The translations under genes and the position numbers were made by a program. A stretch of 64,000 nt of DNA, taken from positions 89,419 through 153,418 of the forward strand of contig CAJJDN010000125.1 in assembly GCA_905182985.1 (NCBI GenBank). The letters run 5' to 3'. Below are positions 24,468 to 35,638 of this stretch, one piece after another. The first letter of the stretch is position 1, and every line of letters starts with the position of its first letter. Below the pieces are notes generated by a model, which worked only from the letters and a program-made list of their open reading frames with translations, was not told where the DNA came from and searched no databases. Source of the stretch: Paramecium sonneborni (lineage: Eukaryota > Ciliophora > Oligohymenophorea > Peniculida > Parameciidae).

Positions 24468-26909
24468 ATGAATTCCAAAAATAAAAACATTGATAGTTCA
24501 AGTGAAGATGATGCTAAGGTTTATGAGACCCTAACGAAATTACCTCCAGCAAATGAACTAATGCCAAGGAAATTGACAATCGATATTGATGTGAAATCTT
24601 TATATCCCTTAAAGTGAGAATTTTATTTTTCGAAAAGTCAAGATCTTTGCCTTAATTCAATCAATTTTATTCGACATTCATCGAAGAAACATAGAATATA
24701 CAATATCCTGCAGAAACAATATAATAGGAAGAGAGAACATTACTTGAATATTTCGAAGAGAATAAATAAAACTTGATTTACAAACGATTTGATCAATTAG
24801 ATCTATCGAAGCGAAGTCCTAACGAGAGAACTTATTTTTCTACACTCTTTGCTAATTTTAAGAAGTTATTTTAGCATAAGATTTAATAGATAATATCCAC
24901 GAGTGTATTTTCGAGGAGATCCCTTATTTGATTAAAAGCTGATGCCATGTTAACCTGATTAATTAAAGTTTGATTCAAATTTTGAGTCTGGTAATTTATT
25001 CTGTGCCTTCAAAAGAGCTGAGAATGTGTATGATCTAATCCTTTAAAATGATATTAACACTAGAGGCAATACATAATGGTTTTTTTTTAGTGTAACTGGA
25101 GCAAAGGCCGGTTAAACAGTTTAATTTAATTTGCTTAATCATGTATGATAAATAACTTGTACTAGTTAAAAAGCAACAGTTTATTTAATGAAGGATTGCA
25201 ACCAGCTATTTATTCAGTCAAAGAGAATGAAATAGATAGAACAGAATGGAGAAGAGGTGGGTTTAATATAAATTACTTTAAAAGTCCCTTTATAAAAGAG
25301 TATCATTAGACAATGAGAGCGAAATATTATTAATTACGATTCAGTTACACATTTAAACATAATAATGATAAGGTTTATTTTGCTCATTCATATCCATATA
25401 CTTATACTAATTTATTAGAATTTTTAAATTCTATTCTTATTAATTCTGAGAAGAATTAGTATATAACTAGAAAATCATTATGTACAACATTAGGTGGTAA
25501 TACATGTGAAGTATTAACAATTACATCAAATTCTATGTAAAGAAGAGCATATAGAAAAGGTGTTGTTTTTATGGCTAGATAACATCCTGGAGAACCATAA
25601 GGATCATATGTAATGTAAGGTATTATTGAATATTTAACATCAAATAACCCATAAGCAGAGTATTTGAGATAGAATTGTATTTTTAAGATTTTTCCTATGA
25701 TGAATAGTGATGGAGTTGTTAATGGTAATTATAGATGTGGTTTAGAAGGGAGTGATTTAAATAGAAGATGGAAAAAACCAAATAAATATTTACATCCAAC
25801 TGTTTATTATGCTAAAAAATATATTAAAGGATTTAGTAAAGAGAGACAAATCATATTAGTTATTGATTTGCATGGACATTCAAGAAAATAATCATCTTTT
25901 GTATATGGATGTGCATACTCATCACAAGTTAAAACTATAGAGAGAGTATTTGCTTTATTAATGGCTAAAATGAATCCTTTTATGGATTATTCATCTTGCA
26001 CTTTTCGAGTTGAAAGTTCAAAAGATAAAACTGCTAGAATTTAAATATGGAGAGAACTTAAAATTAATTGGGTATATACTTATGAATGTAGTTTTTATGG
26101 TTAATAAAAAAAACATTTCTCAATCTAAGATTATATTAATTGTGGTATCAGTATATGCAATTCATTATCTTAAATTGTTAAAGATACTTCAAAAGAATTT
26201 ACAAATTAAACAAATGTTCCTGATATTCAATAATAAATTCTTGAAGAATTAGGAAAAATGCCTTAAACTGATGATCAAGATTAAGGATCTGATACTAGTT
26301 AATCTGATGCTGAATTATCTGATGATGAAATTGTATAATTATTCTAACCTAAAACATATTCACTAAAATAAAAAAACTTTATTAAATAATTAGATTCTAA
26401 AAAAAAATAAATCACTACCAAATAAACCTTGATTACTCAAAAAAATAGTATTTTATAAGAATCTCCATCTAAGAATTATTAATAATAACAAGATAATAAA
26501 ATACCCTTAAGTAATTAAAAACCTAAAAATGTTACATACAGAATTCCACCTCATGTAAAATTAAGATAAATTGAACCTATCAAAGAATAATCATAACCAA
26601 TAATGGTTGATAAAAGTTCATAAACGGATGATTGGATGTATAGATAATGGCTAATCTAAATTGGAAAATAAAAAAAACAAGAAGAATATCTTAGTCAAAC
26701 TCCTACCAGAAATATATATAAATCTTCATCTCAATCAGCAACTAGATTTATTGTTAAAAATACTTCCAAAATTGATAGAGGAAGAGTTGATTCTATCTCC
26801 TTAGTTAATTCAGGATAATAAAAAAGTAATTTAAAACATTTTACATTTAGCTTCATTTAGTTAGTAACGTCAAATTATGAGATATTCAGGAAGCAACTTT
26901 ATGTATTGA
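24468..26909 (+). CDS. Cytosolic carboxypeptidase (CCP/AGBL, tubulin deglutamylase type)
   Basis: 779 aa with introns 24614-24642 (29 nt), 24865-24889 (25), 25143-25165 (23) and 26826-26850 (25). The CCP N-domain appears as VYFRGDPLFDQK, FESGNLFCAFK and TRGNTQWFFFSVTGA. The M14 catalytic domain follows with zinc ligands in ARQHPGEPQGSYVMQG (HxxE) and DLHGHSRKQSSFVYGC (His), and catalytic Glu in YTYECSFYG. Also present are NSDGVVNGNYRCGLEGSDLN and RRW. CCP enzymes remove glutamate side chains or C-terminal residues from tubulin, shaping ciliary microtubules. The ~220-residue C-terminal tail is Gln/Asp/Ser-rich and probably disordered. All catalytic residues seen. Confidence 0.92.
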
Positions 26910-27034
26910 TTTATTTTCATTTTTTTGTTGCAATATTTTATTCTTTATTCTATTTTCTAATTTAATTAAACTCTACATTCTTTTTATAATCTATTATTTT
27001 ATATCATTATCATTAGTAATAAAAATCATTTAAA

Positions 27035-27470
27035 TCAATCTAATCGCAATTTCTTTACATCTAAAGGAGTTCTTTTATGCTTTCTTGGAAATTGAGGTCT
27101 TTCAACAAGTTATTACTAGTGTTTTGATATAATTAAATACTTATTATTATTTCTCCTCCCCAAATTAAATAGGTCCTCTTCCTCTTCTTACACCAAAAAG
27201 AGTCTCACCTCCTATTTAATGCTAAAGTTCTTGAATTCTTTTAGAAATTTAGTATTTCTTGGTTTTTTTCTCAGGATGATTTCCCTAAAACAAAGGTTAT
27301 GCTTTTATCTATGGAGTTTCTGTTTGTTGATAATCAATCACTGTAAAAATTGATTTATTCAATGTTGATTATCGTAAAGTTAAGATTTTCTTTGGAAAAG
27401 GCACCTCTATAATTTCCCATTCTTCATCATATTCTTAACTAATAAATTTAGACTTTGCATCATTTCCCAT
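27035..27470 (-). CDS. Small hypothetical protein, 136 aa
   Basis: Two exons with a 25-nt intron (27116-27140), ATG 27470, TGA 27035-27037. Starts MGNDAKSKFISQEYDEEWEI. The middle is Gln/Lys-rich with SKRIQELQHQIGGETLF and GVRRGRGPIQFGEE, and the end is basic (RPQFPRKHKRTPLDVKKLR). No TM or signal peptide. The Gly/Arg stretch and basic tail hint at nucleic-acid or protein binding, but no family was recognised. The N-terminal MG with a nearby Lys is compatible with, but does not prove, myristoylation. Confidence 0.6.
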
Positions 27471-27782
27471 ATTTTTTTTAAGTTTTATACAAATTTTTTA
27501 TTAATAAATTGTAGGAATTATAAAAAATTTTCTACACAAAAAACTAAAGATTTGCTAAGAATTTATTAATAAACCTTTTATTCTTATTCTTAATTGAACA
27601 TTATTTGTTTACGATTTTTTAAAATGAATTTTTTGATTATTATTTTTCTTTATTAATTTTATAAAACTTGGTATGTTTGACTTATCATTTTTTATGTATT
27701 CACAATTAATTATTCTTTTTGTGTGTAAAAGATTCAAAAATTATAATGATACTACTAAATTATATTGCAATGTAAAAAAAGG

Positions 27783-28040
27783 TCATGTCAATTTATTTCT
27801 GGAAGTCTTTTTTTTGATTTGATTTCTTACTGATTTAATTAATTTTGGTTGAAAGGATCTTGGAAGTTTAATTTTAGGGGTCATTGGCGAATCTAAACCA
27901 TCATTTTAATCCCAAATTTCATAAGAAATTGATTTAGTAGATCCATCAAGATTTTTCTGAATAAATTAAATTGATCTTAATGATTTTCTCTCCATAGCAG
28001 ATTGCATAAAGTTGTTGTTTAAGAGATTAAAAGAACTCAT
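27783..28040 (-). CDS. Small hypothetical basic protein, 85 aa
   Basis: Single exon, ATG 28040 to TGA 27783-27785. The sequence starts MSSFNLLNNNFMQSAMERK. It holds KSISYEIWDQNDGLD and then the Pro/Lys-rich end SPMTPKIKLPRSFQPKL. SPMTP is a possible proline-directed phosphosite. The YEIWD motif is shared with the protein at 1691-2363. No known domain. Confidence 0.5.
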
Positions 28041-28649
28041 TTGCTTTAAAACAATTATTAAAAAAATTATGGATAAAATCTATAGTGGATTAATTAAACA
28101 AAATAATTTTATGAAATGTTATACCTTATAATGCTTTTATTAATAGAAAAAGTCTTGGATTAATATTAAAAACAAGTAAAAAGACTCCCAATTGTTTAAA
28201 TATTTCATTCTTATTATATTATAAAAGCAAATAACATATATATAAATATAACTTAAAAGTTGTTGATAAAAATTTTTTTGAATGTTTCTCATTAAATCTA
28301 ATTATTAAATCCACTTTAATGGATTTTGGGATTTAATGATTTTAAAATTATTTTAATTGTTTGTGAAATTTGAAAAGAAAGAATTGAATTCTAATACATA
28401 AAAAGAGTTTTTTTACACAGTAAGACTAACTACCTATTTATTTTGGCTTAAAGAATTTAGGTTTATGATGGAATCTATTATTTTAAAGTCCTAAAGTATT
28501 TGATTAACATCTATAACTTAGCTTATTAATATTAAACAATTTAGGATAAACTGAATTAAATAATTTTATTTATTTCAATTTAATAAGTTAAAATTTTATT
28601 TTAAAAAGGACAACCATTAATTGTTGTACAGTTGAATCTTATTAAGCAA
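28041..28649. other. Intergenic AT-rich DNA
   Basis: About 600 bp with no convincing gene. The longest frame is a plus-strand run of about 67 codons from ATG 28069, Gln/Lys/Ile-rich, which is within what AT-rich DNA with a single stop codon gives by chance. Confidence 0.45.
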
Positions 28650-29107
28650 GATTACTTAAAAATTTTCTAATGTCCTTCCCATTCCCTTTTATAAGTCATA
28701 TTCAACTACATAATTTATTAAATCGTCAAATGTAGATGATTCAAAGAATTCAAATCCTTATCCTCTGGCCAATTTTCTTGTTTCATAAAAATTAACTTAT
28801 CTAATATTTTTTAAATTATTCTTGTTCAACTTCATTAATCCAAAATGCAATTGTTTTAAATGATTCCCATCAGAAATATCATAAACAAATAAATAACATT
28901 TATTCATCTTCTATAATAAATTTTGCTTATTGTTCAAATTTTCTGTTAACCTGCCAAATCCTTTTTAAGTCAAATCTTAGAGTTATTATATTAAAATTCT
29001 TAATACGTGTATATATATCTTAAAAAAATTAAACTTCTACCAAATTTCAGAATAATCCCAGTAAGATGATCTTGATAAATTAACAAACTCAATTCATTAT
29101 TCATCCA
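28650..29107 (-). pseudogene. Decayed Rab-like small GTPase
   Basis: Pieces of a Rab GTPase appear in conserved order but different frames. KCYLFVYDISD (about 28868-28900) is followed, one base out of frame, by SFKTIAFWINEVEQE (about 28804-28863), then by RQVNFYETRKLARGQGFEFF with ESST (28722-28803), matching the G5/SAK region. The segment that should carry NKxD (guanine specificity) is missing, no GxxxxGK P-loop is seen, and the apparent ATG at 29107 is followed at once by TAA-TGA. No 20-35-nt intron placement repairs the shift cleanly. A functional Rab occurs at 55647-56407, so this looks like a dead paralogue. Confidence 0.6.
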
Positions 29108-29290
29108 TATTTTTTTATTTAAAATTATAATTTTTCTGGAAATATTTTTGAATATATCTTAAAGAAATAAACACTATATATTAAATTTATTATTCATAAA
29201 ATACAATTAATATTATATTGCATTTTAAGTTTAATTTGAAAATTTAGTAATGATTTTATTATTAATCTTTATAAAATTTCACATTAAATT

Positions 29291-30590
29291 TCAATTTATC
29301 TAATTTGAAGCAAAATAAGCACTTAAATTTCTCTATCTTTAGAATTAACTATTTTATCTTTTGGTTTGATTGCTATCAAGATATTTCCTATTTTAAAATA
29401 ATGATTTACTGTTATTTAAGTCTGTTGTGATCAACAAATATTCCTGGAACAATTCCAACATTTAATCCTTCATTATTGTAATAGTTTTAATTAATTTTCA
29501 TTTCAACAGTACTCATTGATTAATCTCTTTTCTTTTTTGTTTATTATTCTTCTATTTACAATATTAGATCTTGTCTATACTATTTTTATTTTTCTATTTT
29601 TCTTTAAAAATCATCTTGATCCTTTCGTTTATATTATTCATTAACAATTCCATAATACTCTAATTCTTATGATTTTTACTATTGTTCTCTTTCCTTCCAT
29701 TATTTCTTAAATTCAATTTAATCCATTATAGAATTATAAGTTTCTTTATTTCTTTTTTATCTGATTGCTTTTTCTATTATTTATCTTTACTCATCTTATT
29801 ATCTCTTCTATTCAGCAGCTTCCTTTATTATTTTATTCTCAATCTCACTTTTTTCTCTTTCTTTTTGTATATAAATTTAATTATATTTCTCTAATAATCC
29901 TTCATTTTAATGGTAATTATTTTTTAATTTATTTAAGAACTAGTATATATATGACAAATACATTTCTTCTTTAATTTTCATCTTATTGTAGTTTATTTAA
30001 TTCATCCTACATGCTTTACTTTTCAATTAATTTTAATTTAAGTTATTCAACTTTTTTTTTGTCTTCCATATCTTTATAAGATTAATTTAATTCATAAATA
30101 ACTTAATTTTTTTTATTTTATTTTTCAATAAGTTCTTCTTTAAAAATTTATTAGTTCTTGTTTAATTATTCGCTAATTTATTGTTTTTCATTTAAATTCT
30201 ATTGTTTTTAAAGTATTTTTTTAATTTCTTGTTATTCAATACTATATTTTGCAAATTCTGCTTCCTTTTATTTTAATTAATTCAATTTCTAAAGTTGTTC
30301 TTAATCCTATCTTTGCAAACTTTATTAAGCTTAACCAGCTTGTTAATAATTATCAAAACTTTCAGAATTCTTTTTTTTTCTCTCTTACATTGCAGTTTGT
30401 AGATCTTGTCTATATAACATTTCTATATTAAGTTACCTGTATTGTAATTTACGTTGATAATCTTCATATTTTAGTAATTATTGTTGCTGATCTGATTAAG
30501 AATTTTATTATTAAATCAATCTACTCCATTCCCCTGCTGGATCTAACAAATGTTAAAATATATTATACTATTATTGCTATATTTATTCAT
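29291..30590 (-). CDS. Coiled-coil protein, 409 aa
   Basis: Three introns: 30543-30568 (26 nt), 29940-29961 (22) and 29388-29409 (22). After a short head (MNKYSNNNPAGEWSRLIQQQ) the chain is nearly continuous Gln/Lys/Glu helix (for example QLNIEMLYRQDLQTAMQERK) up to about residue 350. A distinct C-terminal piece reads MSTVEMKINQNYYNNEGLNV, then GIVPGIFVDHNRLKQQ. The conserved-looking VGIVPGIFVDHN end suggests a specific partner-binding site. It resembles axonemal or striated-rootlet-type rods in composition, but family membership is not established. Confidence 0.7.
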
Positions 30591-30710
30591 TAAATAAAAT
30601 TATATTGTCAAAATTTAAGACTAATAATTATTTAAAGAATATAAATTGATATTCAATAAATATCTGTGTGAATTATTCACTAATAAGTTTTTAAAAAATG
30701 AATTAAAATC

Positions 30711-31309
30711 TCATTCAGAAGTTTTGAAATATTCACTAAAACTAGAATGTTTTCTTATTGACATTGTGAGTTCATAAGTTTAGATTTTAGATTCTAGAAC
30801 TCTATATTCTTCACAAACTTTTTAATGAGAATCAAAGAGCAAATTATATTGTTCTCCAAATTCAAGTATTTTCATTTATTATTCTTATACCAATTATTTG
30901 AGTTATTCATTTTCATAAGCTAATTTTTAACTCATAAGAGCTTCACTTTTCAATTCGCAATTTTCATTTAACAAAATTAGCATTCTCTTTTCTAATTATA
31001 AAATTTCAGGATAATTATTATTTAAACTCTTACATTAACTTTACTCTAATTTATTAATTTCTATATAGCTATAATAACATATCTACTTTGTTCTAATTCA
31101 TTAATGTAATCATATAGGTTAGAATTATCTTTTTTTTTTGAAATAGTATTTGATTGATAATTTTTGAATTGGTTTTCATTTTTTTAAAAGGGACTACATT
31201 TAACTCCTGAATTAGTTTAAACTTTGACCAATCTCTCAGGTGTTGCAAAATTGCATTATGATGTTTGTACAGTATGAAAAGACTAACAAGTGGATCTGTA
31301 AGCTTTCAT
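30711..31309 (-). CDS. Short coiled-coil protein, 190 aa
   Basis: Two exons with a 26-nt intron (31061-31086); ATG 31309, TGA 30711-30713. The head (MKAYRSTCQSFHTVQTS) is Ser/Thr-rich. From about residue 60 it forms leucine-spaced helices (LYDYINELEQ, ILQLEKRMLILLNENCELK, LAYENEQLKQLVQEQQ, LFDSHQKVCEEYRVLESK). It lies 121 bp upstream of, and on the same strand as, another coiled-coil gene, though each has its own ATG and TGA. Function unknown. Confidence 0.65.
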
Positions 31310-31634
31310 AACTATATATTAAAATTATTCAAATTCCAATTAAGCAACCGATTATTATAAAATAAATATATAGATATATTATCAATATTTCCCTCAAGAA
31401 TTTACGTAAGAATAACTAGAAATAATATGATTTTCGTATATTTTGAAATATTCAGATTGAGTAGGCAGATTTAAGAGCCTTAAAAAAAAAGAAATAAAAA
31501 TTTATAAAATTACATAACATCCTTTAGAGGAAAATGAACATGTAACGCCATAAAAGACACGTTAAGGAAATATTTTATTAAAATTAGTTATGAGTAAAGA
31601 TATTTTAACAAAATAACATTATGATGTTAAATGA
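31310..31634. other. Intergenic, no gene seen
   Basis: About 325 bp upstream of the short coiled-coil gene and downstream of a small minus-strand gene. AT-rich with no coherent frame. Confidence 0.5.
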
Positions 31635-31859
31635 TCATTTGAATTAGTTTAGAGTAGATTTTGTATTAATAACTTTAGCAATTAGTGCCCAAGCATTTTG
31701 GAGGAACTCTTCAGTTTTAGCTATTTCTTCTCCTAACTTTCTTAATTCTTCTCTCTTCTTTTGCTGTTCATAATTCTTTTTTCGGAACATTTGTTTCCAA
31801 GAGCAAGGTTTCTTTGTGATAGATTTAGATGCAGATGCAAGGCTCTTTTCTTCACTCAT
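31635..31859 (-). CDS. Small charged helical protein, 74 aa
   Basis: Single exon, ATG 31859, TGA 31635-31637. It reads MSEEKSLASASKSITKKPCS, then WKQMFRKKNYEQQKKREELR, KLGEEIAKTEEFLQNAWALI and AKVINTKSTLNQFK. A Ser/Lys-rich head precedes a strongly predicted amphipathic helix. The codon pattern and charge clustering argue for a real gene. No family recognised. Confidence 0.6.
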
Positions 31860-32159
31860 AATAATTAATTTTTTAACTAATTTAGACTCTAAGTTAGTTA
31901 GCTATTTAAAACGGATATAGTAAAAACGATCTCAAAAATAAAAAATAGTTCTCTAATGAAGAAATGATATAATAAATGTATTTTAAGTTAAGGATAGAAT
32001 AAATTGAAAAATAGAGTTGGATCTAAAACTAGATAGATGTATTAAGTATTTAAATTGATTTGACAGATGAGTACTACTAATTAATTTATTTTTGATGAAA
32101 TATAATAATTATTATTATATATATATATTTATATAAATTAAATTATTACTTCAGGCGAT
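31860..32159. other. Divergent intergenic region
   Basis: 300 bp between the small helical gene and the RCK kinase, ending in an (AT)-rich run near 32110-32130. An in-frame ATG at 32073 would extend the kinase N-terminus by 29 residues including this run; it was not used because the family starts close to the Gly loop. Confidence 0.4.
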
Positions 32160-33579
32160 ATGAAAAAGTTCAGAGAATTAAAAAAGACTGGTGATGGAAC
32201 ATTTGGAGTAGTAATAAAGGCTGAAGACATGTAAAGTCATGATTTAGTGGCTATAAAAAAGATGAAATAGAAATATCATAATTTTGAGGAATGTACAAAC
32301 TTAAGAGAAGTAAAAGCATTGATGAAACTTTAAAATCATCCAAATATTGTAAAACTTAAAGAATGTAAGAATTGTTTGAAATTTAGTATTTTTGGACAAT
32401 GAGACTCTATGTTTAGTTTTTGAGTTTGTAGAGAAAAGCATTTATTAAATGTACATACAATAAAAAGAGATGGTAACCAAATATAAGATGGAAATTAGGG
32501 TAAAACTATAGTCGAAGATTAAATAAAATCTCTTATTTACCAAGTAGCCAATGGACTTAGTTACATGCATAAACATGGTTATTTTCATAGAGACTTAAAA
32601 CCAGAGAATCTCTTAGTATCTAACAATGGAGTTGTTAAGATTATTGATCTTGGATGTGCGAGAGAGATTAGATCTAGACCACCTTATACAGATTATATTG
32701 CTACAAGATGGTATAGGGTATTATTCTACAATTCAATCTATTTATAGGCACCTGAGATTTTATTAAAATAAGCTAATTATAATAGTCCTGTTGATATATT
32801 TGCTTTAGGTTGCATTATGGCTGAATTATTCTTAAATAGGCCCCTCTTTTAAGGTAATTCTGAATTAGAATAATTTAATAAGATTCTCTCTACTCTTGGG
32901 TATATTATATTATTTTATTTATTTTTATTTTTTTAGTACTTTTACTTAAAATGATTGGCCAGAAGGATGTAGACTTGTTTCTTAAATGGGATTAGCTTTA
33001 GCACAATTTTAACCACTCCAATTATAATAACTTATACCTAATGCTAGTACTGAGGCTTTGAATTTATTAACTTAAATGATTAGATGGGATCCTAATAAAA
33101 GAATTACTGCTACTTAAATGTTAACTCATCCTTTTTTCTATAATATTGAAAAAATTGCACCTCCTATTATATTTGAGGAATAACCTAAATCTAAAGATGA
33201 ATTAAAACTACCAGATATGGAAAAAAAACCTAAATCTTTTAGTCAAAAAGAAGAACCTTAATAAAACTAATTCAAATCAAAATAATTTCTATAATAATAA
33301 CCCTAAGAAGAAGACAGCAATGATCTAGATGATATTCTAGATTTTATTACTACTGAAAATAAACCAATCCCTTCCAAATAATCTTCTTAGTCTTCTAAAA
33401 ATTTAGAATATGGTGAATATGTTCCCTCTATTCCTTCTAATAGATAACCTAGGAATAATAATTTACAATCAAGTCAATTATAAGAATAATAAAAAAAAGA
33501 TAATAATTCCATCTATGATTTTAGCCATTTACAAAGTTTCAAACCTGCAAAAATGCCTAACACAAATTCGAAATATTGA
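32160..33579 (+). CDS. RCK-family (MAK/ICK/MOK-like) protein kinase
   Basis: 434 aa with introns 32365-32386 (22 nt), 32473-32498 (26), 32718-32747 (30) and 32900-32936 (37). It begins [18 protein letters not shown] (Gly loop). Further landmarks are [56 protein letters not shown] with the TDY activation motif, ATRWYR, and [20 protein letters not shown] plus TRWYR is diagnostic of RCK kinases, which control ciliary length and intraflagellar transport turnaround. DFG is DLG here, a tolerated change. The tail (~140 aa) is Gln/Pro/Ser-rich. Catalytically intact. Confidence 0.92.
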
Positions 33580-33755
33580 ACAGTTATTCTAAATTTTTGC
33601 TTATATTATTTAAGTTTCAATTATTTATAACTATTTATTCATTTTTATTCTAATTTTACTTCCATCAACTCTTTCTCCTTCTTTACCAATCTATATTTCT
33701 TATTTACTTTTTATAATAATCCTATATATCAATTTACTAGTAATTAATAAAATTA

Positions 33756-34043
33756 TCAAATAAAAATAACTAGTACTTATGCTTCAACTCTTATTTATTT
33801 TATATATAAATATTCTACCTAACATGATATACATATTCCTTTAAAATACTTTTAGTAGATTCTAATACTCACTTTCAATCCAAAATTATATTGATTTCTC
33901 AAAAGAAACTTCTATTTGTAATAATTTTGCATAATTAAACGATTTTAAATACTCTCTACAACTAATTTAGTTTTTACTTATTTAGCTTTTTATATTTAGA
34001 ATTCTTACTCCAAAGAACTTTAAATTAATTATGGTGAATTCAT
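33756..34043 (-). CDS. Possible small protein, 95 aa
   Basis: Frame from ATG 34043 to TGA 33756-33758 with a plausible coding stretch: MNSPQLIQSSLEQEFQIQKA then KQVKTKLVVESIQNRLIMQN and KFLLRNQYNFGLKVSIRIYQ. The last 25 residues are less convincing and may hide an intron. No family recognised. It is close to the chance level for this base composition. Confidence 0.35.
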
Positions 34044-34253
34044 TTACTAAATATTCTCATCCTTTTTTTGATTATAAAAATCATTTTATTATAAAAAAAT
34101 TTTTCTGAGAATTCTGTAATAAAGTATAAATTAAAATTCGAGATATCATATTTATTAAATATGAAAGAAAAGCTAGAATAATATTACATTTATATTTTAT
34201 AAATTATTTTTGATGTAAGATAAATAACATTTAGGAAGTAAAAATTTTAATAA

Positions 34254-35259
34254 TCAATTACTTAAAAAAAATTATTTTAAGTATCTAGACACATTACGTT
34301 TTAAAATTGATACCTAAAAATCTTTATCTTACAATCTTTAATTCAGACTCATTTAAAATATTGTTTCATTTGTTAAGTAGTTTAATTTATCAATAATTTA
34401 TGGATTTAGTTAGGATTTTTAATTAACATTTTCTATGAATTGTTTAATTTTAACATAATTCTATCCTAATTCATATACCATATTTGGTTTTGTGATTTCA
34501 AATTTTTATTCTTATTATATAACAGAATTCTAATTACTCTTTCCTTCTTCAACTTTTATCATATCCTCTAATGTAGTTTGTTACTAAACTTTTTTTAATT
34601 CCTTAGACTTTTTTTTTTCCTACTTACCTAGACTGATTCCATCCAATTTTAATTTTTACTAAATTAATTATAAACTCATATTGACCCCTCGAACAATATT
34701 GCCTGGAGCTTTTTCATCTGTATGATTATCCTATGAGATTGTCTATTAAACATTATAACATCCGGTTTAGAGTTCCTCCAATTAAGTTATTATTTCTTAT
34801 TACAATCTTCTTCTGAGTTATTTTTGTTCCTTTCGACTCAGTTCTTTTTCTTCTGTATACATCTAAAATATTTTAATAAGTTTATATAATATACTTTAGA
34901 ATGTTTAATATTAATGTATTCATAGTTCGAACGACCCAAAGGGTCTATAACAATAATTTTAAGGTGTGAATCTATTTCCACTCGTTCTCTTCTACTTGTT
35001 TTCTTCTCTCTTCTACCCTCCAACTCATATGTTTGTAAAATTGCCTTACATGTACAGGCCTTCGTTTTAAACATTTCAGCTACCTTTTAAAATGTAAAAA
35101 TCAACTTACATTGCATAAAGGGAGTTTCTCAACTGTCAAAGCATGCAGAATTTAAGATCTAGTCTCTTAAGAAATTTTTTAATAAGGTCTTTTAGGTTTA
35201 CTTGCTTCAAAAGTTGATTAAATCGACTAATAAGGAAAATGTTCAATATTTTGTTCCAT
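34254..35259 (-). CDS. Helix-turn-helix protein (transposase-like N-terminus)
   Basis: 315 aa with introns 35084-35109 (26 nt) and 34863-34894 (32). Residues ~25-75 look like the HTH of Tc1/mariner- or IS-type transposases and Psq-like proteins: QKISQETRSQILHALTVEKL, NVAEMFKTKACTCKAILQTY, then a Lys/Arg-rich turn EGRREKKTSRRERVEIDSHL. The following ~30 residues were read through the second splice. The rest (about 230 aa) is Gln/Lys-rich helical with EDMIKVEEGK and no DDE residues seen. A DNA-binding regulator derived from a transposon-type HTH is plausible. TAA-rich Gln codons are typical host composition. Confidence 0.6.
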
Positions 35260-35638
35260 TGAAAAGTTAAAAGTATAATATACTAATTATTTAATGGTAA
35301 TCTTTTTTTCGAAACCATATAAATTTTCTAATTTAGATTTGATGATTGTTAATAAATTATAATGTTTTATGGATTTATTTAAGAATTTAAAAAATATTTA
35401 TTATTTTCCATTAAATTTATTATAATATTCAATCAGATGACAGCATTTATCCATTTACAGAAACATTGGGTATAAAAAATAATTAAAAAAATTTTCAATT
35501 TATATTTCTTTTCAATAGATGCCTTTTTTTCGTTTGTTAATAATTATAGTATATATTAATTTAGAATGAATAAGAGAATGTTAAATTGTTGTATATTGTA
35601 AAATATTTAGAAAAAGAGTTTAAAATTAAAATTTATAC
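35260..35638. other. Intergenic, no gene seen
   Basis: About 380 bp upstream of the HTH gene and downstream of a trichocyst matrix gene. Very AT-rich with T runs; no convincing frame on either strand. Confidence 0.5.
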
